From the NCBI RefSeq assembly GCF_004355185.1, contig NZ_CP037922.1:992001-1056000 (forward strand): a stretch of 64,000 nt of DNA, written 5' to 3'. This DNA comes from Hymenobacter radiodurans. GTDB lineage: Bacteria > Bacteroidota > Bacteroidia > Cytophagales > Hymenobacteraceae. A program made the translations under genes and the position numbers. Shown here piece by piece: positions 1-10,500 of the stretch; within the stretch, counting starts at the first letter, position 1; every line of letters starts with the position of its first letter. The notes under the pieces are model-generated. The model did no database searches, was not told the DNA's origin, and saw only the letters and a list, made by a program, of their open reading frames with translations.

Positions 1-388
1 CTTCTTTGACTTGTGCTATCGATCCCGTGATATCCTTCACTTCCTGCGAACCGCCATAGCCCGTTACAACTACTTCGCTCAGTGCTTTAGTATCAGCGGC
101 CAACCCTACGTTGATCTGGTTGTTGGTGCCAATTGACTGCTCTTGTGTAACAAAACCAATCGAGCTGAACGTTAATATTCCACCTGAAGCCGGAACGGAT
201 AATGAAAAAGTACCATCCGAGTTGGTTGAAATACCATTGGTGGTACCTTTAAGTAATACAGTTACGCCGGGTAGACCTTCACCTGTCTGCCGATCTGTAA
301 CCCGACCGGAAATGCTCCGATCTTGTGCGCTCACCTGCTGCAACAGAGTGAGAATGAGTAAAAAACTCATTAATAGAATTCTTTTCAT
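1..388 (-). CDS. SusC/RagA-like TonB-dependent outer-membrane transporter, N-terminal part (runs off left edge)
   Basis: Only the first 129 codons are inside the window. They read as a signal peptide ending near VSAQ (residues 1-21), then a carboxypeptidase-regulatory-like domain (about 23-100: SGRVTD, GEGLPGVTVLLKGT, FSSIGF), then the linker SEVVVTGYG that leads into the plug domain. This is the standard N-terminus of SusC/RagA transporters, which import ligands captured by a SusD lipoprotein. The start is the ATG at 388. The first 80 or so residues are nearly the same as those of the SusC at 2085-5183, so the two look like recent paralogues. Its SusD partner would lie left of the window. 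Substrate unknown. Confidence 0.93.
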   Translation of the reverse strand, partial: MKRILLMSFLLILTLLQQVSAQDRSISGRVTDRQTGEGLPGVTVLLKGTTNGISTNSDGTFSLSVPASGGILTFSSIGFVTQEQSIGTNNQINVGLAADTKALSEVVVTGYGGSQEVKDITGSIAQVKE

Positions 389-700
389 GCAATAGGTTTG
401 TTAATGAAGGGTGAATACTAAAGACCAAGATATGCATAATTCAAATCTCATAACATTCTCATAACATGCTTTATGCAGAACGTTATATCGTATATGTTAT
501 ATTTATTAGCTGCCTATGTATGATATAAGTGCTTTGCTAATCTTGTAGTTAATACATATAGTTGTGATTAACAATGATTTAAACTCATGAATTGACTTCC
601 AGACTTTGGCTAGAATCAAGAATCGCTACATAGAGTTGGGTATAAATAAAAAAGCCCTCCATTAACTTATGGGGGGCTTTTTTTACAATGTGATCAAACT
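389..700. other. AT-rich intergenic region upstream of the partial SusC, downstream of a SusD gene
   Basis: No coding sequence is seen. It holds the terminator at 648-684 and, presumably, the promoter of the minus-strand SusC that starts at 388. The stretch AGTGCTTTGCTAA (528-540) resembles AGTACTTTGCTTAA (5357-5370) upstream of the paralogous SusC at 5183. The two upstream regions therefore share some sequence, but I cannot show a function. Confidence 0.6.
648..684. terminator. rho-independent terminator after the SusD gene
   Basis: An A-run, an AAAGCCC(T)CC arm, a short loop and a GGGGGGCTTTTTTT arm lie 17 bases beyond the stop of the SusD gene that ends at 701. The stem has one bulge. The A- and T-tracts make it potentially bidirectional. 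Confidence 0.8.
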
Positions 701-2062
701 CTAATAACCAGGATTCTGAGTTATGTTCGGATTATTAACGGTTTCGCGGAACGGAATGGGGAAAAGCAATCGGTTAGGGTCTACAATACCTAGTAGCGAT
801 TGGGCTCTACCTGTACGCACTAAGTCAAACCAGCGGTGTCCTTCCATGGCCAACTCTACTCGGCGTTCCTGCGCAATAGCATCCAATAGTGCTGGTTGAG
901 CTAAACCGACTCTGGGGGCTAGACCTGCACGTACCCGTACTCGATTTAAGAGTGTAAGCGACCCTGGTAGGTCTCCAAGCCGAGCTTTTGCTTCTGCTCC
1001 AATCAGCAGGATTTCGGCAAAACGGATAGCACGGAAGTTATCAGTACCTGTACCTGGGTCGGTATATTTAATACCCACGCCTGCTGCAACAGGTCGTGTG
1101 CCTAGTATGAAAGTACCGTTAGAAATTGATGCATCCTTGCGCTGGTCACCGGTTTCGTACGCTGTTGGCAGTGTACTGGCTGGGCCAGTGGGGCTCACCT
1201 CATTTCGGCCCCCATTAATACCAGGTAGAAAGAAAAAAGCAAGAGAACTCTGCGTATTGGCATCAAACTGAATTTCCCAAATAGACTCCGCCGAATTCTC
1301 CGTTGTGAAGACGCTCCTGTAGCTGGGTAAAAGTTGAAAACGGTTACTAGCTATAATCTGATCAGCTGCTGCGGCTGCACCTTGCCAGTTCTCGCGGTAC
1401 AGTTCTACACGGGCCCGTAGCGCTGTAGCAGCCGATTTTGTGGCTCGGCCTACATTTGCCTCTGGCAAAGATGGTTCCGCTGCCGTTAAATCAGCAAGAA
1501 CCTGCTCGTACACAGCAGCACGGGGCGAACGGGCTACATTTAATGTAGCGTCAGGCGTAGAGGTAGGGGTGAGTACCAACGCTACATCACCCCAATAACG
1601 AGTAGCATCAAAGTGGGCATAAGCTCGCAAAAACAAGGCTTCAGCCAGAAATGCATTGCGCTGCTCTTCGCTGATACTGGCTATAGCCGGAACCTGAGCG
1701 ATGACGTTATTGGCGCGGTTGATCGTACGGTAGATGGCGAAGTATATATCCTGATTATTAACGTTATCGGTCAGAATATTACGGTTTTTGGTTTGAGCGT
1801 ACGTCGGAAACGTACCGATGTGAGCCAAATTATCGGCTGCTAGGTCAGCGAAAACCGGATAAAGAAGGCCTAGGTAGTTAGCGCTCGTCAGAGCACCATA
1901 GATACCGATTACTGCCCCTCGCGCACCTTCTAAGTCAGTAAATACATCGTTTCGGTCAACGGAAGTTTGGGGAGTAGGTTCAAGAAAATCAGAGCAGCTA
2001 CCTGCACTCAGGCTCAATAGCCCAAGCATTGCCAGCGTTGCAAATTTGGAACGAACATTCAT
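701..2062 (-). CDS. SusD/RagB-family nutrient-binding lipoprotein
   Basis: A 453-residue protein with a lipoprotein signal (lipobox LSAGSC, Cys23), so it is predicted to sit on the outer membrane as the lid of its SusC partner. The middle has the TPR-like helical pattern of the family (EALFLRAYAHFDATRYWGDV). The C-terminal part has RFAEILLIGAEAKARLGD and the typical ending RRVELAMEGHRWFDLVRTG. The ATG at 2062 is preferred over an in-frame TTG at 2083 because it places the signal peptide correctly. The gene follows the SusC at 2085-5183 by about 22 bases and forms an operon with it, ended by the terminator at 648-684. Ligand unknown. Confidence 0.93.
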   Translation of the reverse strand: MNVRSKFATLAMLGLLSLSAGSCSDFLEPTPQTSVDRNDVFTDLEGARGAVIGIYGALTSANYLGLLYPVFADLAADNLAHIGTFPTYAQTKNRNILTDNVNNQDIYFAIYRTINRANNVIAQVPAIASISEEQRNAFLAEALFLRAYAHFDATRYWGDVALVLTPTSTPDATLNVARSPRAAVYEQVLADLTAAEPSLPEANVGRATKSAATALRARVELYRENWQGAAAAADQIIASNRFQLLPSYRSVFTTENSAESIWEIQFDANTQSSLAFFFLPGINGGRNEVSPTGPASTLPTAYETGDQRKDASISNGTFILGTRPVAAGVGIKYTDPGTGTDNFRAIRFAEILLIGAEAKARLGDLPGSLTLLNRVRVRAGLAPRVGLAQPALLDAIAQERRVELAMEGHRWFDLVRTGRAQSLLGIVDPNRLLFPIPFRETVNNPNITQNPGY

Positions 2063-2084
2063 ATGATCAGAGAGTAAAAACAAG

Positions 2085-5000
2085 TTAGAGACCCAGGTTA
2101 ATGCCTACCTGAACGGTGCGGGCTTGTGGGAAAGTGAGGAAGTCAGTACCCAAAGAAGTGTTACTGCCACTGAAGGTGTTGATCTCAGGATCTAGGCCAG
2201 AGTAGTCTGTAAAAGTTAATAGGTTCTGGCCTGAGACGTAAATACGAGCAGTTTGCAACCGCATCACTTTAGTAATGCCTTCTGGAATGTTGTACCCCAG
2301 CGTCAGCGTCTTTAAGCGTAGGTAAGATCCATCTTCTAGAAAGCGGTCAGAGGTACGACGGTTATTGTTGGGGTCACCCTGAGCGGCCCGGGGCATCGTA
2401 GTGCTGGGGTTCGTAGGCGTCCAACGGTCATTCACAGTTGCAAGCTGTCCAAACTGTCCATTCATTCCTTCTGCAAACGAGCGGGTATTGCTATATATCT
2501 CGTTGCCGTACTGAAACTGGAAGAAGAAGCCTAAGTCGAAGCCCTTAAAGCTTAACTGGTTATTAATGCCACCGAAAAAGTCAGGTTGTGCTGAACCAAT
2601 TATAGTTTGGTCAGCTGCAGTAATAAGGCCATCAGGTTGTCCATCTGGACCCCCAGCAATATCGCGGAAGCGAATGTCACCAGGCCGAGTTCCTTGAACC
2701 TGATAAAAAACCGTTTGACGACCAGCAGCTTCACGGGCAGCAGCATTGTCAGCATCAATTTCCGCTTGGGTTTGATATATCCGGTCAACCTCATAGCCAT
2801 AGAAGCTGCCTAGCGGGGACCCTACTTGGACGCGGTTAGCAAATCCAGAGAGGAAAGGTGCGTTATTCACCAACCCTGTTACTTCGTTACGAATAAAGGA
2901 AAGGTTGAAATTGGTAGTCCAAGAAAAGGCATCGCTTTTTACGTTCTGCGAGGTCAACTCAAGTTCCAGTCCTTTATTCTCAAGACTACCTATATTCTGG
3001 GTAACATCAGTAAAACCAGAAGTTAGCGGTAGCTGGCGGTTGAGTAGCAAAGCATTTGCCTGCTTTTTGAAAACGTTAGCTGAAAACATCAGGCGACTAT
3101 CCAAAAAGCCTACGTCTAATCCAACGTTTGTTTCTTTCGACTTCTCCCAAGTCAAATCACTTACGCCAATTTGCGTGGGTACCAAACCAGCAAGCTGGTT
3201 GTAGTTGGCTAGGTTACCAGAGCCTACACCGTAGAGATTGCGCGAAGCAAAATTGCCAATTTCGAAGTTGCCTGTCTCACCATAGCCGCCCCGTAGCTTT
3301 AGCTCGCTTACGAATATCTCTGGGAAGAAAGCTTCCTCCGAAATACGCCAGCTACCAGAAACCGCCGGGAATATGCCATACTTATTCTCCGAGCCAAAAC
3401 GTGATGAGCCATCACGGCGTATGGAACCACTCAGGATATAGCGTCCCTTATAGTCGTAGTTGGCGCGCCCAAAATAGGAGAGCAGGGTCCAGAGAGTACC
3501 GTCGGATGAAGCTTCCGTTCTAACCGAGCCAGCCGCTAAGCGGGTGATTTTATTGGTCGCAAATCCCGAGACAGTAGTAGTAATACCTTCCTGAGTTGAC
3601 TTGATTGCGCTTTGTCCGGCTAGCAACGTAAGGTTGTGGTCACCGAATGATTTATTAAAAGTCAACGTATTTTCCGTCTGCCAGAGCACATCGTAGCGAC
3701 TGTTTGCGTTACCTAAGCCATTACTACCTGTTGCCTGCAGCAAGGTGCTAGGTAAAAACCGGTCTTCTTTTAGGTTTAGATAGTCAGCCCCTAACGTAGT
3801 GCGAAACCGTAGGCTCTTTAGAATATCTGCTTCCGCATATACACTGCCGATTAGACGATTGTTTCGCGCTTCCAGAATAGGAAGAGTAGCGGCTGCTACA
3901 GGGTTTTCAACAGAAGAAAAACGGTCACGGCCAAAGCTGCCATCAGCGTTATATATAGGCGTCTGGGCACCCAACAATATAGCTGCACTTAGTACGCCGT
4001 ATATATTGTTGTCGTTGGCAATGCGGTTATTGAGTGAGCGGCTGCCTGTTACGTTCATGCCGATCCGGACCCGATCCGAAATTTTATTATCAAGGTTGAA
4101 GCGTACGCTGCCACGCTTAAAGCCCGAACCAATGATAATGCCTTCTTGATCAAAGTAGCTGCCCGTAACTAGAAAGCGGGTACGCTCATCGCCTCCTGAT
4201 GCTGTTAGAGTGTAACTGCCTATGCGAGCTGTGCGGAAAATTTCATCCTGCCAATTCGTGTTTGCTCCTGTGAACAGAGATTGATTTGCAGTAGGATTAG
4301 CCTCCACATATAGGGGCGCTTGACCAACGTTGGCGCGTTGTTCATTAATCAGATCCTGCGATTGTTGTCCAGTAAGAACATCTAAGCGCTTGATGGTCTG
4401 TTGTACCCCCTGATATGCATCAAGTGTGATTTTAGTGCGACCAGCTTGGCCACGCTTGGTTGTAATCAGAACCACTCCATTTGCAGCGCGTGAGCCATAA
4501 ATGGCGGCGGCGGCGGCGTCCTTTAGAATTTCGATTGAAGCAATGTCATTAGGATTGATATCTGACAGTGCGTTCAACTGCTGGTTGCCTACGCCAATGT
4601 TGGAGTAGCTACCAGTATTGATAGGTACACCATCCACTACATATAGCGGGTCGCTACTAGCTGATATTGAGTTATTACCTCTGATACGCACGGCAATGCC
4701 ACCACCTGGTGTTCCTGAGTTGGCTGTAACCTGTACCCCCGACGCCCGACCTTGCAGCGCTTGGTCAACTCCCGCTATTGGTTGCCCCTGAAATTCTTTC
4801 GCGTCAACCGATGTGATAGCGCCGGTAACTAGTGCCTTAGACTGACTACCATAACCGACTACAACTACTTCGCTCAGAGCTTTCGTGTCACTGGCAAGCG
4901 CCATATTTACCTGGTTGCTTGTGCCAATAGCTTGCTCCTGGGAAACGAAGCCAATCGAGCTGAATGTCAGCACACCTCCAGAAGCCGGAACTGATAGCGC

Positions 5001-5183
5001 GAAGGTACCATCAGAGTTAGTTGATACACCATTGCTGGTGCCCTTAAGTAAGACCGTTACGCCAGGTAGTCCCTCTCCCGTCTGCCGGTCAGTGACTCGG
5101 CCAGAGATGCTTCGATCTTGGGCTGTCACCTGCTGCAACAGGGTGACAATGAGCAGAAAGCTCATAAGTAAGATTTTTTTCAT
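2085..5183 (-). CDS. SusC/RagA-like TonB-dependent outer-membrane transporter
   Basis: 1032 residues, a normal family length. Order of parts: signal peptide (1-21, ...VTAQ), carboxypeptidase-regulatory-like domain (about 23-105), plug domain (about 115-225) with the family signatures PLYVVDGVPI and IEILKDAAAAAIYGSRAANG, then a long beta-barrel ending in a short hydrophobic C-terminus (...VQVGINLGL). SusC proteins take up oligosaccharides, peptides or other bulky ligands with energy from TonB-ExbBD. It is first in a SusC-SusD operon with 701-2062. No catabolic enzyme is nearby to suggest a substrate. Its N-terminal 80 residues nearly match those of the partial SusC at 1-388. Confidence 0.96.
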   Translation of the reverse strand: MKKILLMSFLLIVTLLQQVTAQDRSISGRVTDRQTGEGLPGVTVLLKGTSNGVSTNSDGTFALSVPASGGVLTFSSIGFVSQEQAIGTSNQVNMALASDTKALSEVVVVGYGSQSKALVTGAITSVDAKEFQGQPIAGVDQALQGRASGVQVTANSGTPGGGIAVRIRGNNSISASSDPLYVVDGVPINTGSYSNIGVGNQQLNALSDINPNDIASIEILKDAAAAAIYGSRAANGVVLITTKRGQAGRTKITLDAYQGVQQTIKRLDVLTGQQSQDLINEQRANVGQAPLYVEANPTANQSLFTGANTNWQDEIFRTARIGSYTLTASGGDERTRFLVTGSYFDQEGIIIGSGFKRGSVRFNLDNKISDRVRIGMNVTGSRSLNNRIANDNNIYGVLSAAILLGAQTPIYNADGSFGRDRFSSVENPVAAATLPILEARNNRLIGSVYAEADILKSLRFRTTLGADYLNLKEDRFLPSTLLQATGSNGLGNANSRYDVLWQTENTLTFNKSFGDHNLTLLAGQSAIKSTQEGITTTVSGFATNKITRLAAGSVRTEASSDGTLWTLLSYFGRANYDYKGRYILSGSIRRDGSSRFGSENKYGIFPAVSGSWRISEEAFFPEIFVSELKLRGGYGETGNFEIGNFASRNLYGVGSGNLANYNQLAGLVPTQIGVSDLTWEKSKETNVGLDVGFLDSRLMFSANVFKKQANALLLNRQLPLTSGFTDVTQNIGSLENKGLELELTSQNVKSDAFSWTTNFNLSFIRNEVTGLVNNAPFLSGFANRVQVGSPLGSFYGYEVDRIYQTQAEIDADNAAAREAAGRQTVFYQVQGTRPGDIRFRDIAGGPDGQPDGLITAADQTIIGSAQPDFFGGINNQLSFKGFDLGFFFQFQYGNEIYSNTRSFAEGMNGQFGQLATVNDRWTPTNPSTTMPRAAQGDPNNNRRTSDRFLEDGSYLRLKTLTLGYNIPEGITKVMRLQTARIYVSGQNLLTFTDYSGLDPEINTFSGSNTSLGTDFLTFPQARTVQVGINLGL

Positions 5184-5396
5184 GCAAAGGGTGAAATGGT
5201 TAATGAAGTGAGTATCTGACTAATATATAAATTAAGTATTGGTGTATAACATTAAAAAAATATGTTTTTTATTAATTGCCACAACTTTTTTTATAAGTAT
5301 AATTATATTTAGTGTAAAATTTAATTATTTTGATAAATCACATTTAACTTAGTGTCAGTACTTTGCTTAACGAGTATATCTATGTTTAATCAATAT
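5184..5396. other. AT-rich upstream region of the SusC at 5183
   Basis: Strongly AT-rich with no open frame of note. It lies between the SusC start at 5183 and the large palindrome at 5397-5490, and presumably carries the minus-strand SusC promoter. AGTACTTTGCTTAA (5357-5370) is shared with the upstream region of the SusC at 388. Confidence 0.5.
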
Positions 5397-5490
5397 AAGT
5401 CACAGGTAACAGTAAAGCTTAGAAGTAAAAAAGCCCCCAGGATATCCTGGGGGCTTTTTTACTTCTAAGCTTTACTGTTACCTGTGACTT
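5397..5490. terminator. 94-bp perfect palindrome with a terminator core
   Basis: I paired this base by base. Positions 5397-5443 are the exact reverse complement of 5444-5490, giving 47-bp arms with no loop. The centre is a normal terminator of this genome (AAAAAAGCCCCCAGGA / TCCTGGGGGCTTTTTT), but the complementarity runs another 30 bases outward on each side. It lies 13 bases beyond the stop of the lipoprotein gene at 5504-5941, so it ends that minus-strand operon. Arms this long are far more than termination needs. An assembly fold-back or a captured inverted repeat are the alternatives. Confidence 0.9.
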
Positions 5491-5503
5491 TCTATCAGCC
5501 TTA

Positions 5504-5941
5504 CTATTGTACAATTACAGCAGTAAAGTAGCGTGTGGCCACACTAGCATCTGGCATAGTTGCATCAACTTTAAAGGTATAAGTGTTTGCAGCACGAGTC
5601 GAGGTAGGATTAGATCCTGCACCCACCACAGTGCCAGTAGTACGCACCGATCTTGCAGGGATACTCAGTGTAGCGCTACCATTAGCTATGGCTAGTGTGC
5701 CCAAGTCCTTTGAGCCCCCGGTGTAAGTGCTTAAAATACGCACAGTGCTCGCGCCAGGTGCAGAGATTTTCAAGTCAATATTGCCGGTTACTTTATAGTC
5801 AGCTGTGTTTTTGTCGATGAAGTCGTCAAAAATGATTTGAGTAGGAGGGGTAACTCTAAAGTTTTCTTCCTCTTTCTCGCAGCTGGCTAGTGTTATTGCT
5901 GTTACAAGCAGCAATAGCAGGTGATAAATGGTTCTTTTCAT
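5504..5941 (-). CDS. small outer-membrane-type lipoprotein of unknown function in a SusCD operon
   Basis: 145 residues with a clear lipoprotein signal (MKRTIYHLLLLLVTAITLASC; Cys21) followed by a charged spacer (EKEEENF). The rest is beta-rich and Ser/Thr-rich, with no motif I recognise. It is the third gene of the minus-strand group SusC (7524-10673), SusD (6014-7504), lipoprotein, 72 bases after SusD. In SusCD loci such third lipoproteins are often surface ligand-binding proteins; that is inference from position only. It ends just before the large palindrome at 5397-5490. Confidence 0.8.
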   Translation of the reverse strand: MKRTIYHLLLLLVTAITLASCEKEEENFRVTPPTQIIFDDFIDKNTADYKVTGNIDLKISAPGASTVRILSTYTGGSKDLGTLAIANGSATLSIPARSVRTTGTVVGAGSNPTSTRAANTYTFKVDATMPDASVATRYFTAVIVQ

Positions 5942-5972
5942 GAAATTAATCTTATTAAAGAGGAGGGAAAGT

Positions 5973-6004
5973 GCCTCGTGAATAGGTACATCTATTCACG
6001 AGGC
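5973..6004. other. intercistronic hairpin between SusD and the small lipoprotein gene
   Basis: GCCTCGTGAATAG and its exact reverse complement flank a 6-base loop, giving 13-bp arms. No T-tract follows on the minus strand, so it is not a standard terminator. Inside an operon such a stem could protect the upstream SusCD mRNA end or partly terminate, lowering lipoprotein output. That role is inference. Confidence 0.7.
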
Positions 6005-6013
6005 GACTAATTA

Positions 6014-7504
6014 TTAGCGGCCTGGATCCCAGAATACAGCTGGCGCCGTCAAGTCGGTGCGCTCAGGAGTGTTCGCTGGATTCGCAACGCGCTCCAAATC
6101 TGAGTAGGGCAGAACCCGGGGAATCTGAGGAATGACAGCGTTCGCAGCTGGGTTCAACGCAGGGTACTTAGTGCGGCGCCAATCAGTCCAGGGCTCCACG
6201 GCTACACCATAGTTGGCTACATATTTCTCCTCGATAATAGTGCGAAGAAGGCCTTCAGCTCCGCTAGAAGCAGTATTAGCAGCAATTTGAGCTGGTAAGC
6301 CCGCTACATACGTGTCGATTGCAGCAGTAGCTACGCCTGCCATTTGCATAGAAATGCGAACACCAGCCGTAAGTGAGGTAGTAGCACTTGCTACGTTACC
6401 CGTACGAGAATAGTATTCAGCCAGAATGAAATGATACTCAGGAGCAATCAACATTCGGATGGGAGCAGCTCCTGTATAGGTAGTCGTTGTTCCTGTTGTT
6501 GTTGCTTCACCCCGTAAGTAGGTATGCATCCGAGAGAAAGCAGTTGCAGGCGCACCAGTTGCTCCTGTGCCATTGCCAGCACCCGTATACTGACCAGCAA
6601 CTGGGGAAGCCGTGAAGTAACTAGCACGACGTGGATCCGACTTCGTATTCATCAAGCCAACTAAGGTTGAGCTTGGGTAAAACTGGTTCGGACGACGACC
6701 CTCGAACTGATGAATAGGATTTTCGTTGTTAGAAACACCAGCGAAGTCCATTTGAAAGTTGTCAGCAGATGTGCTGATAAAATTCGCTGGTCCTTGAGCA
6801 ATCAGAGTAGCAATATTGCTGGTAGCAGTAGCTGATACTTTGGGGTAGTAGTGCACATACAACCGTAATTTCAGCGTATTAGCAAGCTTTCTCCATTTAG
6901 TTACGTCTCCACCATAGATCAGGTCGTCGGTGAGAGGAGTAAACTCAGAGGCTTTTGCTAAATCCTCAACCCCTGAATCGATAAGAGCCAGAATGCTGGT
7001 GTACACAGCTTCTGAGTTATCGTACTTCGGCTGTACGTTACTAGCGAACTTTAGCGCGTCTGTTAATGGGATATCACCCCAGGCGTCTGTTGTTACAGCG
7101 AAGGTAAATGCCTGCATGATCTTGCTGATACCAGCATAACGCGGGCTGCTCGTTTGCGTCTGCTCAACGAGCTTCTGCAGATCAGCTAAGGCACCACCAT
7201 AGATGTTTGAGCGCCAGGCGTTGTTCATGTCTGTTGCAGTTACATTGTAGCGGTCGTACTCAGCATTCTGAATACCTGCGCCACCCTGACCCGCGAATTG
7301 CTGGACGAATAGAGAACTGTAGCGGTGAATATCAGAGCCCATCAAGAAGCCAAGGTGCGTCTCAGCAGCTACCAACACGTTAGGTGCCGGAGCGGCCAGT
7401 ACCGCGTTTGGGCTCTGGTTCACGTCTAGAAAATCGTCGCATGCACCCAGCAGCCCTAATGTGGCTGTGAATGCGACATATTTAGTAAAGCGGAAAAATC
7501 GCAT
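6014..7504 (-). CDS. SusD-like nutrient-binding lipoprotein (SusD-like_2 type)
   Basis: 496 residues. Lipobox LLGAC with Cys22, followed by DDFLDVNQSPNAV, the usual start of the second SusD-like family. Further family features are the TPR-like stretch AFTFAVTTDAWGDIPLTDAL, WRKLANTLKLRLYVHY, and the C-terminal VEPWTDWRRTKYPAL. It is the outer-membrane partner of the SusC just upstream (7524-10673, 19-base gap) and is followed by a small lipoprotein gene. Substrate unknown. Confidence 0.93.
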   Translation of the reverse strand: MRFFRFTKYVAFTATLGLLGACDDFLDVNQSPNAVLAAPAPNVLVAAETHLGFLMGSDIHRYSSLFVQQFAGQGGAGIQNAEYDRYNVTATDMNNAWRSNIYGGALADLQKLVEQTQTSSPRYAGISKIMQAFTFAVTTDAWGDIPLTDALKFASNVQPKYDNSEAVYTSILALIDSGVEDLAKASEFTPLTDDLIYGGDVTKWRKLANTLKLRLYVHYYPKVSATATSNIATLIAQGPANFISTSADNFQMDFAGVSNNENPIHQFEGRRPNQFYPSSTLVGLMNTKSDPRRASYFTASPVAGQYTGAGNGTGATGAPATAFSRMHTYLRGEATTTGTTTTYTGAAPIRMLIAPEYHFILAEYYSRTGNVASATTSLTAGVRISMQMAGVATAAIDTYVAGLPAQIAANTASSGAEGLLRTIIEEKYVANYGVAVEPWTDWRRTKYPALNPAANAVIPQIPRVLPYSDLERVANPANTPERTDLTAPAVFWDPGR

Positions 7505-7523
7505 GTTATGAGAAGTTAATCAA

Positions 7524-10500
7524 TTAGAAAGTAAGGCGAATCGAAGCGCCATAAGTGCGTGCCTGTGGCAACGCGTTGAACTCCAGACCTTGCGAATTGC
7601 TTTGGCCCTGAGCGTTTACCTCTGGATCAATGTGAGGTACATTCGGAGCATACAAGAATACGTTGCGAGCATTGATGCCCAACTCAACATTACCTAGGAA
7701 GGTTCTGTCGGTCAAAGCCTTGGGCAGAGAATACGTTAAGGCAACCTCACGCAGGCGAATCCATGAAGCATCAAACACAACTAGCTCTGCTTTGCCGAAA
7801 CCATAGAGGTCTTCGAAATAGTCTTCAGCCGTGATCTGAACATTGTTTGGAGCAAAGCTGCCGTCTGCCTGCTGAATTACACCCTTAATGACATATACAT
7901 TGTCGCGGTCAGCAGTTTCTTCTGCTGCACCTTGACGACGCAAGTCACTTACGTTACGAGAAATGATGTCGCCACCATAACGAACGTCCAACAGGGTGTT
8001 CAAGGTAAGACCCTTGAACGTGAAAGTATTTGTAAAACCACCGGTCCAGTCTGGGTTTGGATCACCAACAATTTGGTTATCTAAAGCTAGCTGGGTACGA
8101 CCTTGAGCATTCAGCAACAAGTCGCCTTGGGGCGAACGCTGGAATACGCTGCCGAAAAGAACACCATAAGGCTGGCCAGCAATCAGGCGCGTGCTTGGCG
8201 ATACGAAACCACCCAGAGTAATTTGGTCTACACCTGGCGCCAATGATACAACTCTGTTACGGATGCGCGACCAGTTGATTGAGTTGCTGTATGTGAAGCT
8301 ACCTACCTTAACTGGAGTAGAGGTAACAAGAATTTCAACTCCTTTTGCTTCTGACTTACCAATGTTCTGGAAGATGTTGGTGAAGCCTGACGCACCAGCT
8401 ACTGGTACTTGGAAAATGATGTCCTTACTCTGTTGGTTATAAATAGTTCCTTCGAAGCCTAGGCGGCCACCAAAGAAGCTCAGGTCAAGACCACCTTCAT
8501 AGGTAGTCGTAAATTCTGGACCCAGATCAGGGTTACCACCTACGTTACCTAGCGATTGACCCAACTGACCACGGAAAGGGAAGTTGATAGCAGGGCCGAA
8601 GCCGTCTGATGGGTTATTGGTAGATGCGTAGTATGTATCTGTGGAGTAAACAGGAGCTTCGCGACCTACAGTGGCAGCAGCACCTCTGATCTTACCTGAG
8701 GTGAAGATCTTGTTGTCTTTCAAGCCAGGTATGGCATCCGTGAATACAACGCTGGCAGATACACCAGGGTAGAAGTATGACCGGTTCTCTCTGCTGAATG
8801 TAGAAGAGTAGTCATTACGACCCGTCAAGCCAATGAAAGCGAAGTCTTTGTAGCCAACGTTCAAGTCACCATAAAAACCAATCAGACGCGTTGCAGTCTT
8901 GTTGCCGAAAGGAATGGGGGTTTTCGTATTGGTGATGTTATCAAAGCCGCGTATTTGAATATCGCTACCCGTAACACCTACATCGCTTGTCCGACGCTGG
9001 TTGATCTCATTACCTAACAACAAACGTACACTCAGATCTTCCGTGATGTTACGGTTCAGGGAGAGGTTCAAGTATGAGCTAACCTCGCGACGAGTGAAAG
9101 TCTCATCCAAGATGTTACCTACAACGGTGGGGTTCGTGTTAGATATGCTGGTACCGCGGCTATCCTTGGCGTTTACATATTTAAACTCCTGCGAATAAGT
9201 ATCAGTACCCAATTTGTAGTCTAACGACAACCAATCAGTGAAGTCATAGCCAAGGCTAACGTTACCTACAACACGGTTAATTTCATCATCATACGTGTTG
9301 TTCTTAATCGTCCACAAGGGGTTGTCATCGGTGCTGTACCATGTGTTGGAAGGAATAAATGTTCCAGTTACAGCTGCAGCTTGCTGGCCACCGTTTGGCA
9401 ACTCAAAAGGATACTTGTTTACGTCGAAGCTACGTGGCAAGAACCAAGTCCGGAAGAAAGGGTTGGACAACTGGTTGCCTTGGGGAGTACGTTGAGAAAC
9501 GCTGTTTGAGAAAATGACGTTTACGCCCGTACGCAGCTTTTCAGTGAGTTGTGCGTTACCGTTGAAAGTGACGGTGTTACGCTTCAAGTCGTTTCTGTCG
9601 AGTACGCCTACCTCGTGGAGGTTACCGTATGAAGCGAAATAACGCGTCCGCTCAGTAGCTCCAGATAAGGAAACGTTGTTCTGGAAGTTAGAGCCGGTTT
9701 TGAAGATGTCTTCAATAACATCAGGGTTGATCGTCAAAGCTTCCTCTTCGCCGCGGAAGTTGGTGATTGTCTGACCCGTTGCACGAGGGCCCCATGAGCC
9801 TTGGCTAACTACGTTGAACAGGCCCCGGCTACCTTGACCATAGGTGTTCTGGTAGTCAGGTAGGCGACCCACTTTCACTACATTGTAGTTTGAGGTGAAG
9901 TTTACCGACTGCTTCTTAGAGCCTAAAGTTGCGCCTCTTTTGGTTGTTATAAGGATTGCACCTGATGCAGCACGCGAGCCATAAAGAACGGCAGCAGCAG
10001 GTCCTTTCAGGATAGAAACAGTCTCGATGTCATCCTGGTTGATGTCAATAGCACGGTTAGAGTTCGAAACACCACCCTGCAGACCATTGGTGCCGCCGCT
10101 GTTGTCGATCGGAATACCATCCACTACGAACAAAGGCTGGTTGCTACCATTAAACGTGGTTAGACCGCGAATGAAAATGTTGGAGGAAGAACCCACCATG
10201 CCGTTAGACGCCTGAACGCGTACACCAGCCACCTTGCCAGCTAGTGAGTTAACTACGTTGGTTTGACGCGCTTGCGTTAGTTCTTCAGCTTGAACCTGAG
10301 ATACTGAGTAGCCCAGTGACTTCTTTTGTGTTTCCTGACCTAATGCTGTTACAACTACTTCGCTAAGCTGTTTGGTGTCGCCGGCAAGAGCCACATTTAG
10401 CTGGGTATTCGTGCCTATCTCACGCTCTAACTGTATATAACCGATAGAGCTAAATACGAGGATACCTCCAGTGGCAGGTACGGTTAAAGTGAAGGTACCA

